Shown here: positions 28,430 to 39,331 of the stretch, piece by piece
Position numbering within the stretch: position 1 is the first letter of the stretch
Layout: the number at the start of each line of letters is the position of its first letter
NCBI RefSeq assembly: GCF_000293805.1
Contig: NZ_AMBZ01000002.1
Span: 5,001-69,000 of the forward strand
DNA: 64,000 nucleotides
Direction of reading: 5' to 3'
DNA from: Paenibacillus alvei DSM 29
Lineage (GTDB): Bacteria; Bacillota; Bacilli; Paenibacillales; Paenibacillaceae
Translations under genes and position numbers: made by a program
The notes under the pieces: generated by a model
Seen by the model: the letters and a program-made list of their open reading frames with translations, nothing else
What the model was told of the DNA's origin: nothing
Database searches by the model: none

Positions 28430-29270
28430 TATGCTGGATTTCTATCGACAAAGAAATCAACGTGACTATAAATGCTTCATTTAGGATTCAATTGCTCAGC
28501 TGAAAATGCAACCTCTACTTTCACCTCATGTATATAGCTGATCATCCTTAAAAGGTGAATCATCACCTTGAATAAGCTCCAATGCGATGTACTATGCTTT
28601 ACATGCTCCACGATTTGCTGAAATGCACCTTCTTATTAGCGGCCAACTTGTTCCCTCTTTAGCTACAATGGCCAACTTGCGCCATGCTCACCTGCTCGGT
28701 CGTTCTAGTCGATCCCGTTCTTCATATGTTTGTACAAGCTGGTGCTCAAGACATTTCATCGATATGCTGTTCCAATGTCAGTTGCAAACATTCTATTGGA
28801 CAGTGTTTTAGAATCAGCTGTTTTAATTGATCCATACTTATGATTGTTAACTTGTTAAAACTTCTCTGTCATACCTTTCATCTGTGGCAATAAATATAGC
28901 CTAAGCTGACATAGCAAGGTAAGTTTGTCCCACGTCAAACCGATGACATCGATGTATGGGATGAGTTGTGGATAAAAGAATCATAGCTTGTTCTAATGGT
29001 TGGCTTTCTGTAGATATTATAACTTTGTTATCCACAGTACGTTCCTTGATTTACTTGGCACCCCATTCCCAGCAGCTTGTTGCTCCTTCTTATTGCTTCC
29101 CTCCTGTGTCTCACTACTTCCACAAATATTCTATTTTCTCTAGCTCTACGTACCTATACCTTTTGAATTTTATTACATATTATAGCGCTATAACGAAATA
29201 TTCGTGTACAGCATTCTGGTCAGCACTTCTTGAAAGAATGATGAACATTACCTGTTCTTTATATAAAGCA
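28430..29270. other. degenerate intergenic stretch with remnants
   Basis: About 840 bases without a good gene. On the minus strand a 29-codon frame (ATG at about 28834, MDQLKQLILKHCPIECLQLT) stops, and a continuation (LEHQLVQTYEERDRLERPSR) follows in another frame, which suggests a broken small gene. A direct repeat GGCCAACTTG occurs at 28641-28650 and 28670-28679, and AAGGTGA/TCACCTT (28552-28569) forms a hairpin. The stretch is AT-rich and joins the accessory gene to the IS3-type element. Confidence 0.45.
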
Positions 29271-29334
29271 AAAACCCCTTATCACAAGGGACTGACCCCC
29301 GTTTGTGAGACAGGGATCAAAACACCTTACAAGT

Positions 29335-30177
29335 TTAAGCAGCCAGTCGTCGAAAATTAATCGGCGACTGGTTATTTAGTTTCGTTTGAATGCGAATTGA
29401 GTTATAGTAAGTAATGTAATCTCGAACGATCTGCTCAACGATGGCGGTCGTTGTACAGGTAATTTTTTCGAGATAGAACGTTTCAGACTTTAGTGTGGAA
29501 TGAAACGATTCGATGGGGGCATTATCAGCGGGCGTTCCCTTGCGGGACATGCTCATGGTAATGCCTTTTGCTTTTATTGCTTCTTGATAAACCTGAGACG
29601 TATATACACTTCCTTGATCGCTGTGAAGCATCATATCTGAACGTAGCGGAAGCTGATTCAGCGTATCAAGAACAAAAGAAGTGTCTTGCTTGTCTGCTAT
29701 ACTGTAAGCCACGATCTCTCCGTTATACAAGTCTAAAATACTTGATAAGTATAGTGTTTTTCCGCCGTAAGGCAAATACGTAATATCAGTCACGAGTTTT
29801 TGCATCGGAGCAATTGCTTGAAATTGACGCTTTAACAGGTGTTCCGCGACATGTGCTGGCTGTCCAGTAGGTTTGCGTTTCTTCACTTTAACTCGGCATT
29901 GTAGTCCTTCACGTTGCATAATTCGCTGTACACGTTTGTGATTAATTTGTTGTTCCATTCGAAGGAGTGACGTGATCTTTCGGTACCCATAACGGAATTT
30001 ATGTTCCGTACAGAGCTCTCGAATTTTCCCTACGGCATTATCTACACGCTTAGCTCTGCAAGATGATTTCCAACGATAATAATTAGATCGAGGAATCCCT
30101 AACCATGCACAGGCTTGAGTAATACTTATTTCTCCTCGAATGGACTCCATCCAAGCGATAACTACTTCAGGTGACAC
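29335..30177 (-). CDS. IS3-family transposase OrfB (DDE integrase domain)
   Basis: The 280-residue protein has an HTH_21-type region (about 45-100, YGYRKITSLLRMEQQINHKR) and an rve integrase core with Asp131 (TDITYLP), Asp187 (HSDQGSVY) and Glu223 (APIESFHSTLKSE), the DD(35)E set. A GTG at 30177 after AAAGGAGG allows independent initiation, but the frame also continues from orfA by a -1 shift, the usual way IS3 elements make the OrfAB transposase. All catalytic residues are present, so the element may still be active. Confidence 0.93.
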   Translation of the reverse strand: MSPEVVIAWMESIRGEISITQACAWLGIPRSNYYRWKSSCRAKRVDNAVGKIRELCTEHKFRYGYRKITSLLRMEQQINHKRVQRIMQREGLQCRVKVKKRKPTGQPAHVAEHLLKRQFQAIAPMQKLVTDITYLPYGGKTLYLSSILDLYNGEIVAYSIADKQDTSFVLDTLNQLPLRSDMMLHSDQGSVYTSQVYQEAIKAKGITMSMSRKGTPADNAPIESFHSTLKSETFYLEKITCTTTAIVEQIVRDYITYYNSIRIQTKLNNQSPINFRRLAA

Positions 30178-30479
30178 CTCCTTTCCAAATCCTTGTACTT
30201 TTTTAGAACCTCTAACTGCTGCTTAAGAAAATGATTCTCTGCTTTCACTTTTTCAAGCTCTGATAGATATTCTGGGCCTTTGCCGTAGCTGTATTGCTTA
30301 CCTACTGGCTGCTCCAGGCGATAGAGTTCACCTTCCCGATACCATTTCATCCAGACTTTTAACTGAGTCTCATTTTTGATGTTTAGCTCGTTCATTACTT
30401 CTTTCACAGGAATACCAGCTAATCTCATTTCGATTGCTTTCAATTTCACTTCCGCCGGGTAACTCACTCTAGTTGCCAA
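30162..30479 (-). CDS. IS3-family OrfA (HTH protein) with a -1 frameshift site
   Basis: The 105-residue protein has an N-terminal helix-turn-helix (about 10-55, LAGIPVKEVMNELNIKNETQ) and a leucine-zipper-like C-terminal helix (YLSELEKVKAENHFLKQQLE). Near its end is A AAA AAG in the reading frame (complement of 30198-30204), the classic slippery heptamer for -1 frameshifting into orfB, which overlaps it by 16 bases. Confidence 0.9.
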   Translation of the reverse strand: MATRVSYPAEVKLKAIEMRLAGIPVKEVMNELNIKNETQLKVWMKWYREGELYRLEQPVGKQYSYGKGPEYLSELEKVKAENHFLKQQLEVLKKYKDLERRCHLK

Positions 30480-30587
30480 CGCAAAAACACCTCCAAGATT
30501 GTCTCCCTTATCTTACGATATAAGGATATTTCTCTTAAAGGTGTTTTGATTTGTCTCACGTTATGGGGTCAGTCCCCAAGGATAAGG

Positions 30588-30613
30588 GGTTTTTATTACC
30601 GACTATTGTCGGT
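30588..30613 (-). terminator. tuf terminator
   Basis: On the minus strand ACCGAC pairs with GTCGGT around AATA (30613-30598) and is followed by AATAAAAA. Its stem is short and the tail is A/T-mixed. The adjoining CCCC...GGGG hairpin at the IS3 arm, with TTTTT on the plus strand, may stop transcription in the opposite direction. Confidence 0.5.
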
Positions 30614-30620
30614 ACTATCA

Positions 30621-31814
30621 TTATTTGATGATAGTTGCAACCGCACCAGCACCTACTGTACGGCCACCTTCGCGGATCGCGAAGCGAGTACCTTCTTCAA
30701 TCGCGATTGGAGCGATCAATTGTACAGTAACTGTGATGTTGTCACCAGGCATAACCATTTCAGTACCTTCTGGCAAGTTGATGATACCAGTTACGTCCGT
30801 TGTACGGAAGTAGAACTGTGGACGGTAGCCTGTGAAGAATGGCTTATGACGGCCACCTTCTTCTTTAGTCAAAACGTAAACTTGAGCAGTGAACTCAGTG
30901 TGTGGTTTAACCGAACCTGGCTTAACCAATACTTGGCCACGCTCGATGTTGTTGCGGTCTACACCACGAAGCAACGCACCGATGTTGTCACCAGCTTGAG
31001 CGGAATCCAAAAGTTTACGGAACATTTCAACGCCTGTTACTACGGACTTACGAGTCTCTTCTTGGATACCAACGATTTCGATCTCGTCGCCGACTTTAAC
31101 AGTACCACGCTCTACGCGGCCAGTAGCAACTGTACCACGACCAGTGATGGAGAATACGTCCTCGACTGGCATCAAGAATGGCTTGTCAGTGTCACGTTCT
31201 GGAGTTGGGATGTACTCGTCGATTTGTGCGAACAATTCAACGATTTTGTCAGCCCATTCTCCGTCTGGGTTTTGAAGAGCTTCACGAGCGGAACCGCGGA
31301 TAACTGGAGTGTCATCGCCAGGGAATTCGTATTCGCTAAGCAAATCGCGAATTTCCATTTCAACCAATTCCAACAACTCTTCGTCTTCAACCATGTCGCA
31401 TTTGTTCATGAATACGACGATGTAAGGTACGCCTACTTGGCGAGACAACAAGATGTGCTCACGTGTTTGTGGCATTGGGCCGTCAGCTGCGGATACTACG
31501 AGAATCGCGCCATCCATTTGAGCAGCACCAGTGATCATATTTTTAACATAGTCGGCGTGACCTGGGCAGTCAACGTGTGCATAGTGACGGTTAGCGGACT
31601 CATACTCTACGTGGGACGTGGAGATTGTGATACCGCGCTCGCGCTCTTCTGGAGCTTTATCGATTTGATCGAATGCTACAGCTGCACCGCTACCATATTT
31701 TTTAGACAGAACTGTTGTGATAGCAGCTGTCAAAGTTGTTTTACCATGGTCAACGTGACCAATTGTACCGATATTAACGTGCGGTTTCGTACGTTCAAAC
31801 TTAGCCTTTGCCAT
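30621..31814 (-). CDS. tuf: translation elongation factor Tu
   Basis: The 397-residue GTPase shows [10 protein letters not shown] (G1, residues 19-28), [12 protein letters not shown] (G3) and NKCDMV (G4), then the beta-barrel domains 2 and 3 with [13 protein letters not shown]. It carries aminoacyl-tRNA to the A site. It follows fusA by about 105 bases, as in the str operon, and has a strong AAGGAGGAC ribosome binding site. Confidence 0.99.
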   Translation of the reverse strand: MAKAKFERTKPHVNIGTIGHVDHGKTTLTAAITTVLSKKYGSGAAVAFDQIDKAPEERERGITISTSHVEYESANRHYAHVDCPGHADYVKNMITGAAQMDGAILVVSAADGPMPQTREHILLSRQVGVPYIVVFMNKCDMVEDEELLELVEMEIRDLLSEYEFPGDDTPVIRGSAREALQNPDGEWADKIVELFAQIDEYIPTPERDTDKPFLMPVEDVFSITGRGTVATGRVERGTVKVGDEIEIVGIQEETRKSVVTGVEMFRKLLDSAQAGDNIGALLRGVDRNNIERGQVLVKPGSVKPHTEFTAQVYVLTKEEGGRHKPFFTGYRPQFYFRTTDVTGIINLPEGTEMVMPGDNITVTVQLIAPIAIEEGTRFAIREGGRTVGAGAVATIIK

Positions 31815-31919
31815 TTGAACTAGTCCTCCTTCAATGAGTGGAATAGATATATGTTATAAGCAGCTGAGACACACAACAAGTCATGTGCTCAGCCGATTGC
31901 AAATGAATCAGAAGCGAAA

Positions 31920-33995
31920 TTATTCGCCTTTGTTCTTCGCGATAATCTCTTCGGAGATATTCTTAGGAACTTCTTCATAGTGAGAGAGTTCCATGGAGAA
32001 CACACCGCGTCCTTGAGTACCGGAACGCAAAGTTGTGGAGTAACCAAACATCTCGGAGAGAGGTACCTTAGCACGGATAATTTGTGCACCAGCACGAGCA
32101 TCCATACCTTCGATACGACCACGACGGGAGTTCAACATACCCATAACATCGCCCATGTACTCTTCTGGCACTGTAACTTCTACTTTCATGATTGGCTCAA
32201 GCAATACTGGCTTACACTTGTCCTTAGCAGCTTTAAGCGCCATGGAACCAGCGATCTTAAACGCCATTTCACTGGAGTCAACATCATGGTAGGAACCGTC
32301 GAAGATAGTAGCCTTGATATCAACAAGCGGGAAGCCTGCCAAGACACCGTTCTTCATCGATTCTTCAATACCAGCTTGAACCGCAGGCACGTATTCACGA
32401 GGGACTACGCCACCAACGATTTTGTTCTCGAACTGGAATCCTGTTCCTGGCTCGAGAGGTTCGAAGTCGATCCATACGTGACCGTATTGACCACGACCAC
32501 CGGACTGACGTACGAATTTACCTTCAACTTTAGCTGGTTGACGGAATGTCTCACGATAAGCAACCTGTGGGCTACCTACGTTCGTATCAACCTTGAACTC
32601 ACGACGCATACGGTCGATGATGATATCAAGGTGAAGCTCACCCATACCAGACAAGATCGTTTGACCTGTCTCTTCATCAGTGTAAGCACGAAGTGTTGGG
32701 TCTTCTTCTGTCAACTTCGCCAAAGCAGTACCCATTTTATCTTGGTCTGCTTTAGTCTTCGGCTCAACTGCGATACTGATAACCGGATCTGGGAAGTTCA
32801 TGGATTCCAAGATGATCGGAGATTTTTCATCGCAGAGTGTGTCGCCTGTACCTGTATCTTTCAAACCAACGGCAGCAGCGATATCACCAGCATAAACTGT
32901 AGCGATTTCCTCACGGCTGTTCGCATGCATTTGAAGGATACGGCCAATACGTTCACGTTTGCCTTTTGTCGCGTTCAAGACGTAAGAACCGGAGTTCAAT
33001 ACACCAGAGTAAACGCGGAAGAACGTCAACTTACCAACATAAGGGTCAGTCATGATCTTGAACGCAAGTGCCGAGAACGGCTCTTCATCCGAAGAATGAC
33101 GAACTTCTTCTTCACCATCTTCAAGATGACCTTTAATGTCAGGTACATCAAGTGGGGATGGCAAGTAGTCAACGACAGCATCAATCATGAGCTGTACGCC
33201 TTTGTTGCGGTAGGAAGAACCACATACTACTGGGAAGATTTGAACGCTACATACCCCTTTGCGAAGAGCTGCTTTCAGTTCAGGAACTGTAATTTCTTCG
33301 CCTTCAAGGTATTTCATCATCAGATCTTCGTCAAGTTCTGCGATTTTCTCTATCATTTCCATACGAAGTTCAGCGACTTTGTCTTTGAACTCAGCAGGAA
33401 CTTCTGTTTCATCAACTTCTTTACCCAAGTCATCTTTGAAGATGTAAGCTTTCTCTTCCATCAAGTCAATGATGCCTGTAAAGTCGTTTTCTGCACCGAT
33501 AGGAAGCTGAATAGCAACAGCATTCGCTTGCAAACGATCCTTCATGGACTCGATAACGTTGAGGTAATCAGCGCCGATGATGTCCATTTTGTTAACGTAT
33601 GCGATACGAGGTACGCTGTACTTGTCAGCTTGACGCCATACCGTTTCAGATTGCGGTTCTACGCCTTCTTTAGCGGAGAACACGCCTACTGCTCCATCCA
33701 ATACGCGAAGGGAACGCTCAACCTCTACCGTAAAGTCAACGTGCCCCGGAGTGTCGATGATATTTACACGATGGCCCTTCCATTGCGCTGTAGTCGCAGC
33801 GGAAGTGATCGTAATACCACGCTCTTGCTCTTGTTCCATCCAGTCCATCGTAGCGGCGCCTTCATGCACCTCTCCGATTTTGTGAGTACGGCCTGTGTAG
33901 AACAAGATACGTTCCGTAGTTGTTGTTTTACCGGCATCGATGTGAGCCATGATTCCGATGTTACGCGTATTTGCTAAGGAGAACTCTCTTGCCAT
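31920..33995 (-). CDS. fusA: translation elongation factor G
   Basis: The 691-residue translocase has [19 protein letters not shown] (G1), [19 protein letters not shown] (G3) and NKMD (G4), and the C-terminal domains with GRGQYGHV and [18 protein letters not shown]. The ATG at 33995 follows GAAGGGAG; the frame from 34013 adds MKGDHS. No fusB-type substitutions were looked for. It lies between rpsG and tuf. Confidence 0.99.
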   Translation of the reverse strand: MAREFSLANTRNIGIMAHIDAGKTTTTERILFYTGRTHKIGEVHEGAATMDWMEQEQERGITITSAATTAQWKGHRVNIIDTPGHVDFTVEVERSLRVLDGAVGVFSAKEGVEPQSETVWRQADKYSVPRIAYVNKMDIIGADYLNVIESMKDRLQANAVAIQLPIGAENDFTGIIDLMEEKAYIFKDDLGKEVDETEVPAEFKDKVAELRMEMIEKIAELDEDLMMKYLEGEEITVPELKAALRKGVCSVQIFPVVCGSSYRNKGVQLMIDAVVDYLPSPLDVPDIKGHLEDGEEEVRHSSDEEPFSALAFKIMTDPYVGKLTFFRVYSGVLNSGSYVLNATKGKRERIGRILQMHANSREEIATVYAGDIAAAVGLKDTGTGDTLCDEKSPIILESMNFPDPVISIAVEPKTKADQDKMGTALAKLTEEDPTLRAYTDEETGQTILSGMGELHLDIIIDRMRREFKVDTNVGSPQVAYRETFRQPAKVEGKFVRQSGGRGQYGHVWIDFEPLEPGTGFQFENKIVGGVVPREYVPAVQAGIEESMKNGVLAGFPLVDIKATIFDGSYHDVDSSEMAFKIAGSMALKAAKDKCKPVLLEPIMKVEVTVPEEYMGDVMGMLNSRRGRIEGMDARAGAQIIRAKVPLSEMFGYSTTLRSGTQGRGVFSMELSHYEEVPKNISEEIIAKNKGE

Positions 33996-34057
33996 GGAAT
34001 GGTCTCCCTTCAAATTGGGTTTGGTTACTCGAATATCGAGACCAAAACAGCTTTATC

Positions 34058-34528
34058 CTACCAACGGTAGTGAGCAAACGCTTTGTTCGCTTCAGCCATT
34101 TTGTGCGTATCTTCGCGTTTCTTAACTGCTGCACCAGTGTTGTTGGAAGCATCGATAATCTCTGCTGCCAAACGCTCTTCCATCGTTTTCTCACCGCGGT
34201 TGCGGGAGTAGTTAACCAACCAGCGCAATCCCAAGGATGTGCGGCGCTCAGGTTTAACTTCGATAGGCACTTGATAGTTAGAACCACCTACACGGCGAGC
34301 CTTAACTTCAAGGACTGGCATGATGTTTTTCAGTGCTGCTTCAAATACTTCCATAGGATCGTTGCCTGTACGCTCACGAATGATTTCGAAAGAATTGTAC
34401 AAGATCGATTGAGCAACACCACGTTTACCGTCGAGCATGATGCGGTTGATCAAGCGAGTAACAAGCTTGCTGTTATACACCGGATCCGGCAACACGTCGC
34501 GCTTAGGAACTGGACCTTTGCGTGGCAT
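34058..34528 (-). CDS. rpsG: 30S ribosomal protein S7
   Basis: The 156-residue protein starts [20 protein letters not shown] and contains [20 protein letters not shown] and [20 protein letters not shown]7 nucleates the 30S head and lies at the E site. Standard length and gene order. Confidence 0.98.
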   Translation of the reverse strand: MPRKGPVPKRDVLPDPVYNSKLVTRLINRIMLDGKRGVAQSILYNSFEIIRERTGNDPMEVFEAALKNIMPVLEVKARRVGGSNYQVPIEVKPERRTSLGLRWLVNYSRNRGEKTMEERLAAEIIDASNNTGAAVKKREDTHKMAEANKAFAHYRW

Positions 34529-34560
34529 GTGAATCCCCCTTTCTGAGTAGCATTAACTTC

Positions 34561-34980
34561 TTATTTCTTTGCTTTAGGACGCTTCGTACCGTATTTGGAA
34601 CGAGCTTGCATACGATTGTTTACACCTGCAGTATCCAAAGCACCGCGAACGATGTGGTAACGAACACCCGGAAGGTCTTTTACACGACCACCGCGAACGA
34701 GAACAACACTGTGCTCTTGCAAGTTATGGCCGATACCACCGATGTACGCTGTAACTTCTACACGGTTCGTCAAGCGAACACGAGCATATTTACGAAGCGC
34801 GGAGTTCGGTTTCTTCGGAGTCATTGTACCTACACGAGTGCAGACACCGCGTTTTTGAGGCGCGCTCAAATCCGTTTCTTCACGTTTCAACGCGTTGAAA
34901 CCTTTTTGCAAAGCTGGGGATTTGGATTTAGTAACTTTATCTTTGCGGCCCTTACGTACCAATTGGTTAATTGTTGGCAT
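34561..34980 (-). CDS. rpsL: 30S ribosomal protein S12
   Basis: The 139-residue protein starts [19 protein letters not shown]. Around the decoding loop it reads [19 protein letters not shown], with Lys in the PKKPNS motif, and later [20 protein letters not shown]: the lysines associated with streptomycin sensitivity are present. The ATG at 34980 is favoured over the frame from 35016 by family length and by the GGGGGTGCCAAC site upstream. Confidence 0.97.
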   Translation of the reverse strand: MPTINQLVRKGRKDKVTKSKSPALQKGFNALKREETDLSAPQKRGVCTRVGTMTPKKPNSALRKYARVRLTNRVEVTAYIGGIGHNLQEHSVVLVRGGRVKDLPGVRYHIVRGALDTAGVNNRMQARSKYGTKRPKAKK

Positions 34981-35116
34981 GTTGGCACCCCCTTCCCATA
35001 TTATCGACACCTTCACAAATCATTCATCTAAGTCCACAGATCCAGGTGGTTCATAAATGAACAAATGAAATGTCTTTGCCCCAGAATTTCTTCTGTTACA
35101 AAAACAATCGGCTTCC

Positions 35117-35371
35117 TTATTCTTCTTCAACGACAGCTGCGACGGCTGCACCTACTTCAATGCCGCATGCCTTGCCAAGATCGCGCATCGTGCTGACATA
35201 TGTCAATTTGATACCCTTCTTCTCACATAAGCTTACGACTTTCGATGTAACGCGTTCATCAGCGTCTTCGGCAATGTACACCTCGATGGCCTTATCAAGC
35301 TCAACCATCTTCAATGTTTGCTTCGTCCCAATACGAATTGTTGCATCCTGTAAACCTTTTTCATTAGACAT
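35117..35371 (-). CDS. rplGB: L7Ae-family ribosomal protein (RplGB, former YbxF)
   Basis: The 84-residue protein is a short L7Ae/L30e/S12e/Gadd45 domain: IRIGTKQTLKMVELDKAIEV, IAEDADERVT and LGKACGIEVGAAVAAVV are the conserved parts. B. subtilis RplGB binds K-turn RNA and associates with the 50S subunit. The ATG at 35371 is chosen because the frame before it (to 35431) has no match to the family; GGAGG lies ten bases upstream. It lies between rpoC and rpsL as usual. Confidence 0.9.
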   Translation of the reverse strand: MSNEKGLQDATIRIGTKQTLKMVELDKAIEVYIAEDADERVTSKVVSLCEKKGIKLTYVSTMRDLGKACGIEVGAAVAAVVEEE

Positions 35372-35501
35372 GAAGCATGTTCCTCCAAAAGCACAGGTCT
35401 TTGTCTTGGGCACACTACGACATAATATCACTTCGTTTACCCAGTGTCAAGCAATTTCGTAACTTCTTTTTCAAAACAATATATTTGTTACAAAAATGGA
35501 A

Positions 35502-35528
35502 GTTGGCGCCGTACTAGACAGCGCCAAC
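35502..35528 (-). terminator. hairpin after rpoC
   Basis: GTTGGCGC (35502-35509) pairs with GCGCCAAC (35521-35528) and on the minus strand is followed by TTCCATTTTTG. It lies 30 bases after the rpoC stop and probably stops rpoBC transcription before the rplGB-rpsL unit. Confidence 0.7.
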
Positions 35529-35556
35529 CAACTCATTTGAAACTCATTATTTGAGC

Positions 35557-38500
35557 TTACTCAGCTGCGCCAACACTTGCTGCATCTAGGGATTCTTCCG
35601 TTACTTCCTCGTCAAGCGGATTAATCACTTTAACGCTGCGATAACGGTTCATACCTGTACCTGCAGGGATCAGCTTACCGATAATAACGTTCTCTTTCAA
35701 GCCGAGCAATTGGTCGACTTTACCTTTGATCGCTGCATCAGTAAGAACGCGAGTTGTCTCCTGGAAGGATGCTGCAGACAAGAAGGAGTCTGTCTCCAAG
35801 GATGCCTTCGTGATACCGAGCAAGATCGGTTTCGCAACAGCAGGTTCCTTGCCAGAGAGGATCGCCTCTTTGTTCGCTGCTTCATATTCATGCATGTCAA
35901 CGAATGATCCTGGAAGCAATGTCGTTTCACCCGCATCGATGATACGGATTTTGCGAAGCATTTGCTTGATCATAACTTCGACGTGCTTATCGTTAATTTC
36001 TACCCCTTGGTTCCGGTATACGCGTTGAACTTCTTGCAAGATGTAGTTCTGAACGCCACGGATACCTTTAATGCGGAGCATTTCTTTAGGGTCGATGGAA
36101 CCGTCTGTAATCTCATCGCCGGCTTCGATTGCCATGCCTTCGCTTACGCGGACACGAGAACCGTATGTGACGGAGTACACTTTGGACTCTGCCTCACCTT
36201 GGATTTCGATTTCACGACGATCTTTCGCTTCGCGAATTTCCTTAACCACACCGTCGATCTCGGAAATGATCGCTTGCCCTTTCGGATTGCGCGCCTCGAA
36301 CAACTCTTGGATACGCGGCAAACCTTGTGTAATATCGTCACCCGCGACACCACCGGTATGGAACGTACGCATGGTGAGCTGTGTACCTGGTTCACCGATG
36401 GACTGCGCCGCGATGATACCAACAGATTCACCAATTTCAACGTGCTTACCAGTCGCCAGGTTGCGACCATAACAAATTTTACATACACCGTGACGAGCAC
36501 GGCAGCTGAGCACGGAACGGATCATCATCTTCTGTACGCCAGCATTGACGATCAACTCTGCCTTATCCGTATCGATCAGTTCGTTGCGGTTAACAAGGAT
36601 TTCCCCTGTCTCCGGATGGCGAACGGTTTCACCGGAATAGCGACCTTCGATACGATCGTACAAGCCTTCGATAACTTCTTTACCGTCGGAGATGTTGGCT
36701 ACTAAGAAGCCTTTATCCGTACCGCAATCTTCTTCACGAACGATAACGTCTTGTGCAACGTCAACGAGACGACGAGTCAAGTAACCCGAGTCCGCCGTAC
36801 GAAGAGCCGTATCCGCGAGACCTTTACGCGCACCGTGAGTGGAAATAAAGTATTCCAGGACCGTCAGGCCCTCACGGAAGTTCGATTTAATTGGCAACTC
36901 AATGATTCGACCGGACGGGTTGGCCATGAGACCACGCATACCACCCAGCTGAGTAATCTGCGATTTGTTACCCCGTGCTTTGGAGTCAACCATGAGCATG
37001 ATGGAGTTATAGCGTTCCATCGATTTCATCAAAATATCGGTAATCCGATCTTTCGTGTTCGACCAGATTTCGATGACACGGTCATAACGCTCTTCGTTCG
37101 TAATCAGACCGCGACGATATTGGTTCGTAATCACGCGTACTTTCTCTTCGGATTCCTTCAAGATATCCACTTTCTCTTGCGGTACGATAACGTCGGATAC
37201 CGCGATCGAGATACCAGCCTTCGTGGAATACGTGAAACCGATTTGCTTGATACGGTCCAAGATAACAGAAGTCTTCGTCGTATGGAAAATATCAAAGCAG
37301 CGGGCGATAATTTGACCAAGATAGTCTTTACCTACCCCACCTGTTTGCGGAATATTTTCAATCAACTCTCTAATATTCGCGCCTTTTTCATATACGAAAT
37401 AGTGTTCCGGTGTTCCCTCGAACAAGTTGCGCTTCGTCGGCTCGTTGATGTACGGGAAGTCCGCCGGGAAGATTTCGTTGAAAATGATACGTCCAACCGT
37501 TGTAATGAGGAACGCATCTTGTTGTTTTTCAGTAAAGTCAGATTTACCCAATGCACGTACTGGAATCGCAACGCGTGCGTGCAAGGATGCCGAACCGCGT
37601 TGATAAGCAGATACAGCCTCGTTAACGGAGCCAAAGATCATGCCTGTTCCTTTAGCTTCCTTGTTGTCCATCGTCAAGTAGAAGGATCCAAGAACCATAT
37701 CCTGAGATGGGGTTACAACTGGCTTACCGTCTTTCGGGTTCAAGATGTTGCCGGAAGCGAGCATAAGAAGACGAGCTTCTGCTTGCGCTTCTGCAGACAA
37801 CGGAACGTGAACCGCCATTTGGTCACCGTCGAAGTCAGCGTTATAGGCTGTACATACGAGTGGGTGAAGACGGATTGCTTTCCCTTCTACCAAAATCGGT
37901 TCAAATGCTTGGATACCGAGACGGTGAAGTGTTGGTGCACGGTTAAGCAATACTGGATGCTCGCGAATCACTTCTTCGAGAACGTCCCATACTTCCGGGC
38001 TAATGCGCTCTACTTTACGTTTCGCGCTCTTAATGTTGTGTGCCAAACCTTTATTCACGAGTTCTTTCATGACAAAAGGTTTGAACAGCTCAAGCGCCAT
38101 TTCCTTCGGCAAACCACATTGGTACATCTTCAAGTAAGGACCTACGACGATAACGGAACGACCAGAGTAGTCAACCCGTTTACCGAGCAAGTTCTGACGG
38201 AAACGACCTTGCTTACCTTTGAGCATATGGCTGAGCGATTTCAATGGACGGTTACCAGGGCCTGTAACTGGACGACCACGGCGACCGTTATCAATCAAGG
38301 CGTCTACTGCTTCTTGCAGCATACGCTTCTCGTTCTGCACGATAATGTCCGGGGCACCCAAGTCAAGCAAACGCTTCAAGCGGTTGTTCCGGTTGATTAC
38401 ACGGCGATACAGGTCATTCAAGTCAGACGTCGCGAAGCGACCGCCATCGAGCTGTACCATTGGACGAAGCTCTGGAGGAATAACCGGAAGAACATCGAGA

Positions 38501-39177
38501 ATCATCCAATCTGGCTGGTTGCCAGAGTTACGGAATGCTTCGATTACTTCCAGACGCTTGATCGCACGGTTGCGGCGTTGGCCTTGTGCCGTACGAAGTT
38601 CTTCCTTCAGCACTTCAAGTTCTTTCTCAACATCCAAGTCTTGCAAAAGCTTCTTAACCGCTTCTGCACCCATTCCTGCTTGGAATGCGTGACCATACTT
38701 CTCACGGTAGCTGCGATATTCCTTCTCAGAAAGCAATTGCTTCTTCTCAAGAGGCGTATCGCCAGGCTCTGTTACAACATAAGATGCGAAGTAAATGATC
38801 TCTTCCAAGGAACGCGGAGACATGTCCAGCGCCAAGCCCATGCGGCTTGGAATGCCCTTGAAATACCAAATGTGCGACACAGGAGCAGCCAATTCAATAT
38901 GACCCATCCGTTCGCGGCGCACCTTCTGACGTGTTACTTCAACGCCGCATCGATCACAGACAACGCCTTTGTAGCGTACACGCTTGTATTTACCGCAATG
39001 ACACTCCCAGTCTTTCGTCGGTCCGAAAATCTTCTCGCAGAACAAACCTTCTTTCTCCGGTTTGAGCGTACGATAGTTAATCGTTTCCGGCTTCTTGACT
39101 TCGCCACGAGACCAAGAACGAATCTTTTCGGGAGAGGCAAGCCCGATTTTCATAAATTCAAAATTGTTGACGTCCAT
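35557..39177 (-). CDS. rpoC: RNA polymerase subunit beta'
   Basis: The 1206-residue subunit has the N-terminal zinc finger ([20 protein letters not shown], about residues 60-80), the catalytic [14 protein letters not shown] loop with three Asp that bind the active-site magnesium, the [12 protein letters not shown] trigger-region helices, and C-terminal Cys residues ([13 protein letters not shown]). The ATG at 39177 gives [18 protein letters not shown], matching the family; a TTG one codon earlier is nearer to the AAGGAGG site. The reading frame has no visible break. The frame upstream (to 39285) has no family match. Confidence 0.98.
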   Translation of the reverse strand: MDVNNFEFMKIGLASPEKIRSWSRGEVKKPETINYRTLKPEKEGLFCEKIFGPTKDWECHCGKYKRVRYKGVVCDRCGVEVTRQKVRRERMGHIELAAPVSHIWYFKGIPSRMGLALDMSPRSLEEIIYFASYVVTEPGDTPLEKKQLLSEKEYRSYREKYGHAFQAGMGAEAVKKLLQDLDVEKELEVLKEELRTAQGQRRNRAIKRLEVIEAFRNSGNQPDWMILDVLPVIPPELRPMVQLDGGRFATSDLNDLYRRVINRNNRLKRLLDLGAPDIIVQNEKRMLQEAVDALIDNGRRGRPVTGPGNRPLKSLSHMLKGKQGRFRQNLLGKRVDYSGRSVIVVGPYLKMYQCGLPKEMALELFKPFVMKELVNKGLAHNIKSAKRKVERISPEVWDVLEEVIREHPVLLNRAPTLHRLGIQAFEPILVEGKAIRLHPLVCTAYNADFDGDQMAVHVPLSAEAQAEARLLMLASGNILNPKDGKPVVTPSQDMVLGSFYLTMDNKEAKGTGMIFGSVNEAVSAYQRGSASLHARVAIPVRALGKSDFTEKQQDAFLITTVGRIIFNEIFPADFPYINEPTKRNLFEGTPEHYFVYEKGANIRELIENIPQTGGVGKDYLGQIIARCFDIFHTTKTSVILDRIKQIGFTYSTKAGISIAVSDVIVPQEKVDILKESEEKVRVITNQYRRGLITNEERYDRVIEIWSNTKDRITDILMKSMERYNSIMLMVDSKARGNKSQITQLGGMRGLMANPSGRIIELPIKSNFREGLTVLEYFISTHGARKGLADTALRTADSGYLTRRLVDVAQDVIVREEDCGTDKGFLVANISDGKEVIEGLYDRIEGRYSGETVRHPETGEILVNRNELIDTDKAELIVNAGVQKMMIRSVLSCRARHGVCKICYGRNLATGKHVEIGESVGIIAAQSIGEPGTQLTMRTFHTGGVAGDDITQGLPRIQELFEARNPKGQAIISEIDGVVKEIREAKDRREIEIQGEAESKVYSVTYGSRVRVSEGMAIEAGDEITDGSIDPKEMLRIKGIRGVQNYILQEVQRVYRNQGVEINDKHVEVMIKQMLRKIRIIDAGETTLLPGSFVDMHEYEAANKEAILSGKEPAVAKPILLGITKASLETDSFLSAASFQETTRVLTDAAIKGKVDQLLGLKENVIIGKLIPAGTGMNRYRSVKVINPLDEEVTEESLDAASVGAAE

Positions 39178-39331
39178 CAAGGAGCGACCCTCCTTAATCT
39201 GTACTTGAGTGTACCGCTCTGTTAGTACACAGGAGCGGAATTCTGTGTTCGAACCATATATGGGTTGGCGGTGGCCGTATAGCAAATGCTAACGGCCACC
39301 GTCCGATCCAACGTTATACGACTTCGGCAGC

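Larger units (their letters stand above)
29272..30596 (-). mobile_element. IS3-family insertion sequence
   Basis: An IS3-type element with two overlapping frames, orfA and orfB, flanked by inverted arms. Both ends (left end read on plus, right end on minus) share AAAAACCCCTTATC, then GGGACTGACCCC, then GTGAGACA and TCAAAACACCTT, separated by short unmatched stretches, so the arms are about 60 bases long. The TGACCCC-to-CACCTT part is the likely transposase-recognised repeat. No clear target duplication is seen, so the exact ends are uncertain. It sits directly after the tuf terminator. Confidence 0.85.

Noticed and set aside
28587-29360. Plus-strand frames of 74 and 130 codons
   Set aside because: They lack ribosome binding sites, have a composition unlike proteins and overlap the minus-strand remnants and the IS arm.
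29272-30596. CRISPR-like repeats or toxin-antitoxin genes in the accessory region
   Set aside because: No regular repeat-spacer pattern and no pair of small genes of that type is present; the repeats are the two IS arms.
30546-31823. 425-codon open frame on the plus strand
   Set aside because: It is antisense to tuf, for the same reason.
31980-33977. 665-codon open frame on the plus strand
   Set aside because: It is antisense to fusA and explained by codon bias of that highly expressed gene.
36751-39225. 824-codon open frame on the plus strand
   Set aside because: It lies antisense to rpoC and reads only shadow sequence. Such long antisense frames arise when the real gene avoids codons that are stops on the other strand; no ribosome binding site or family match is seen.
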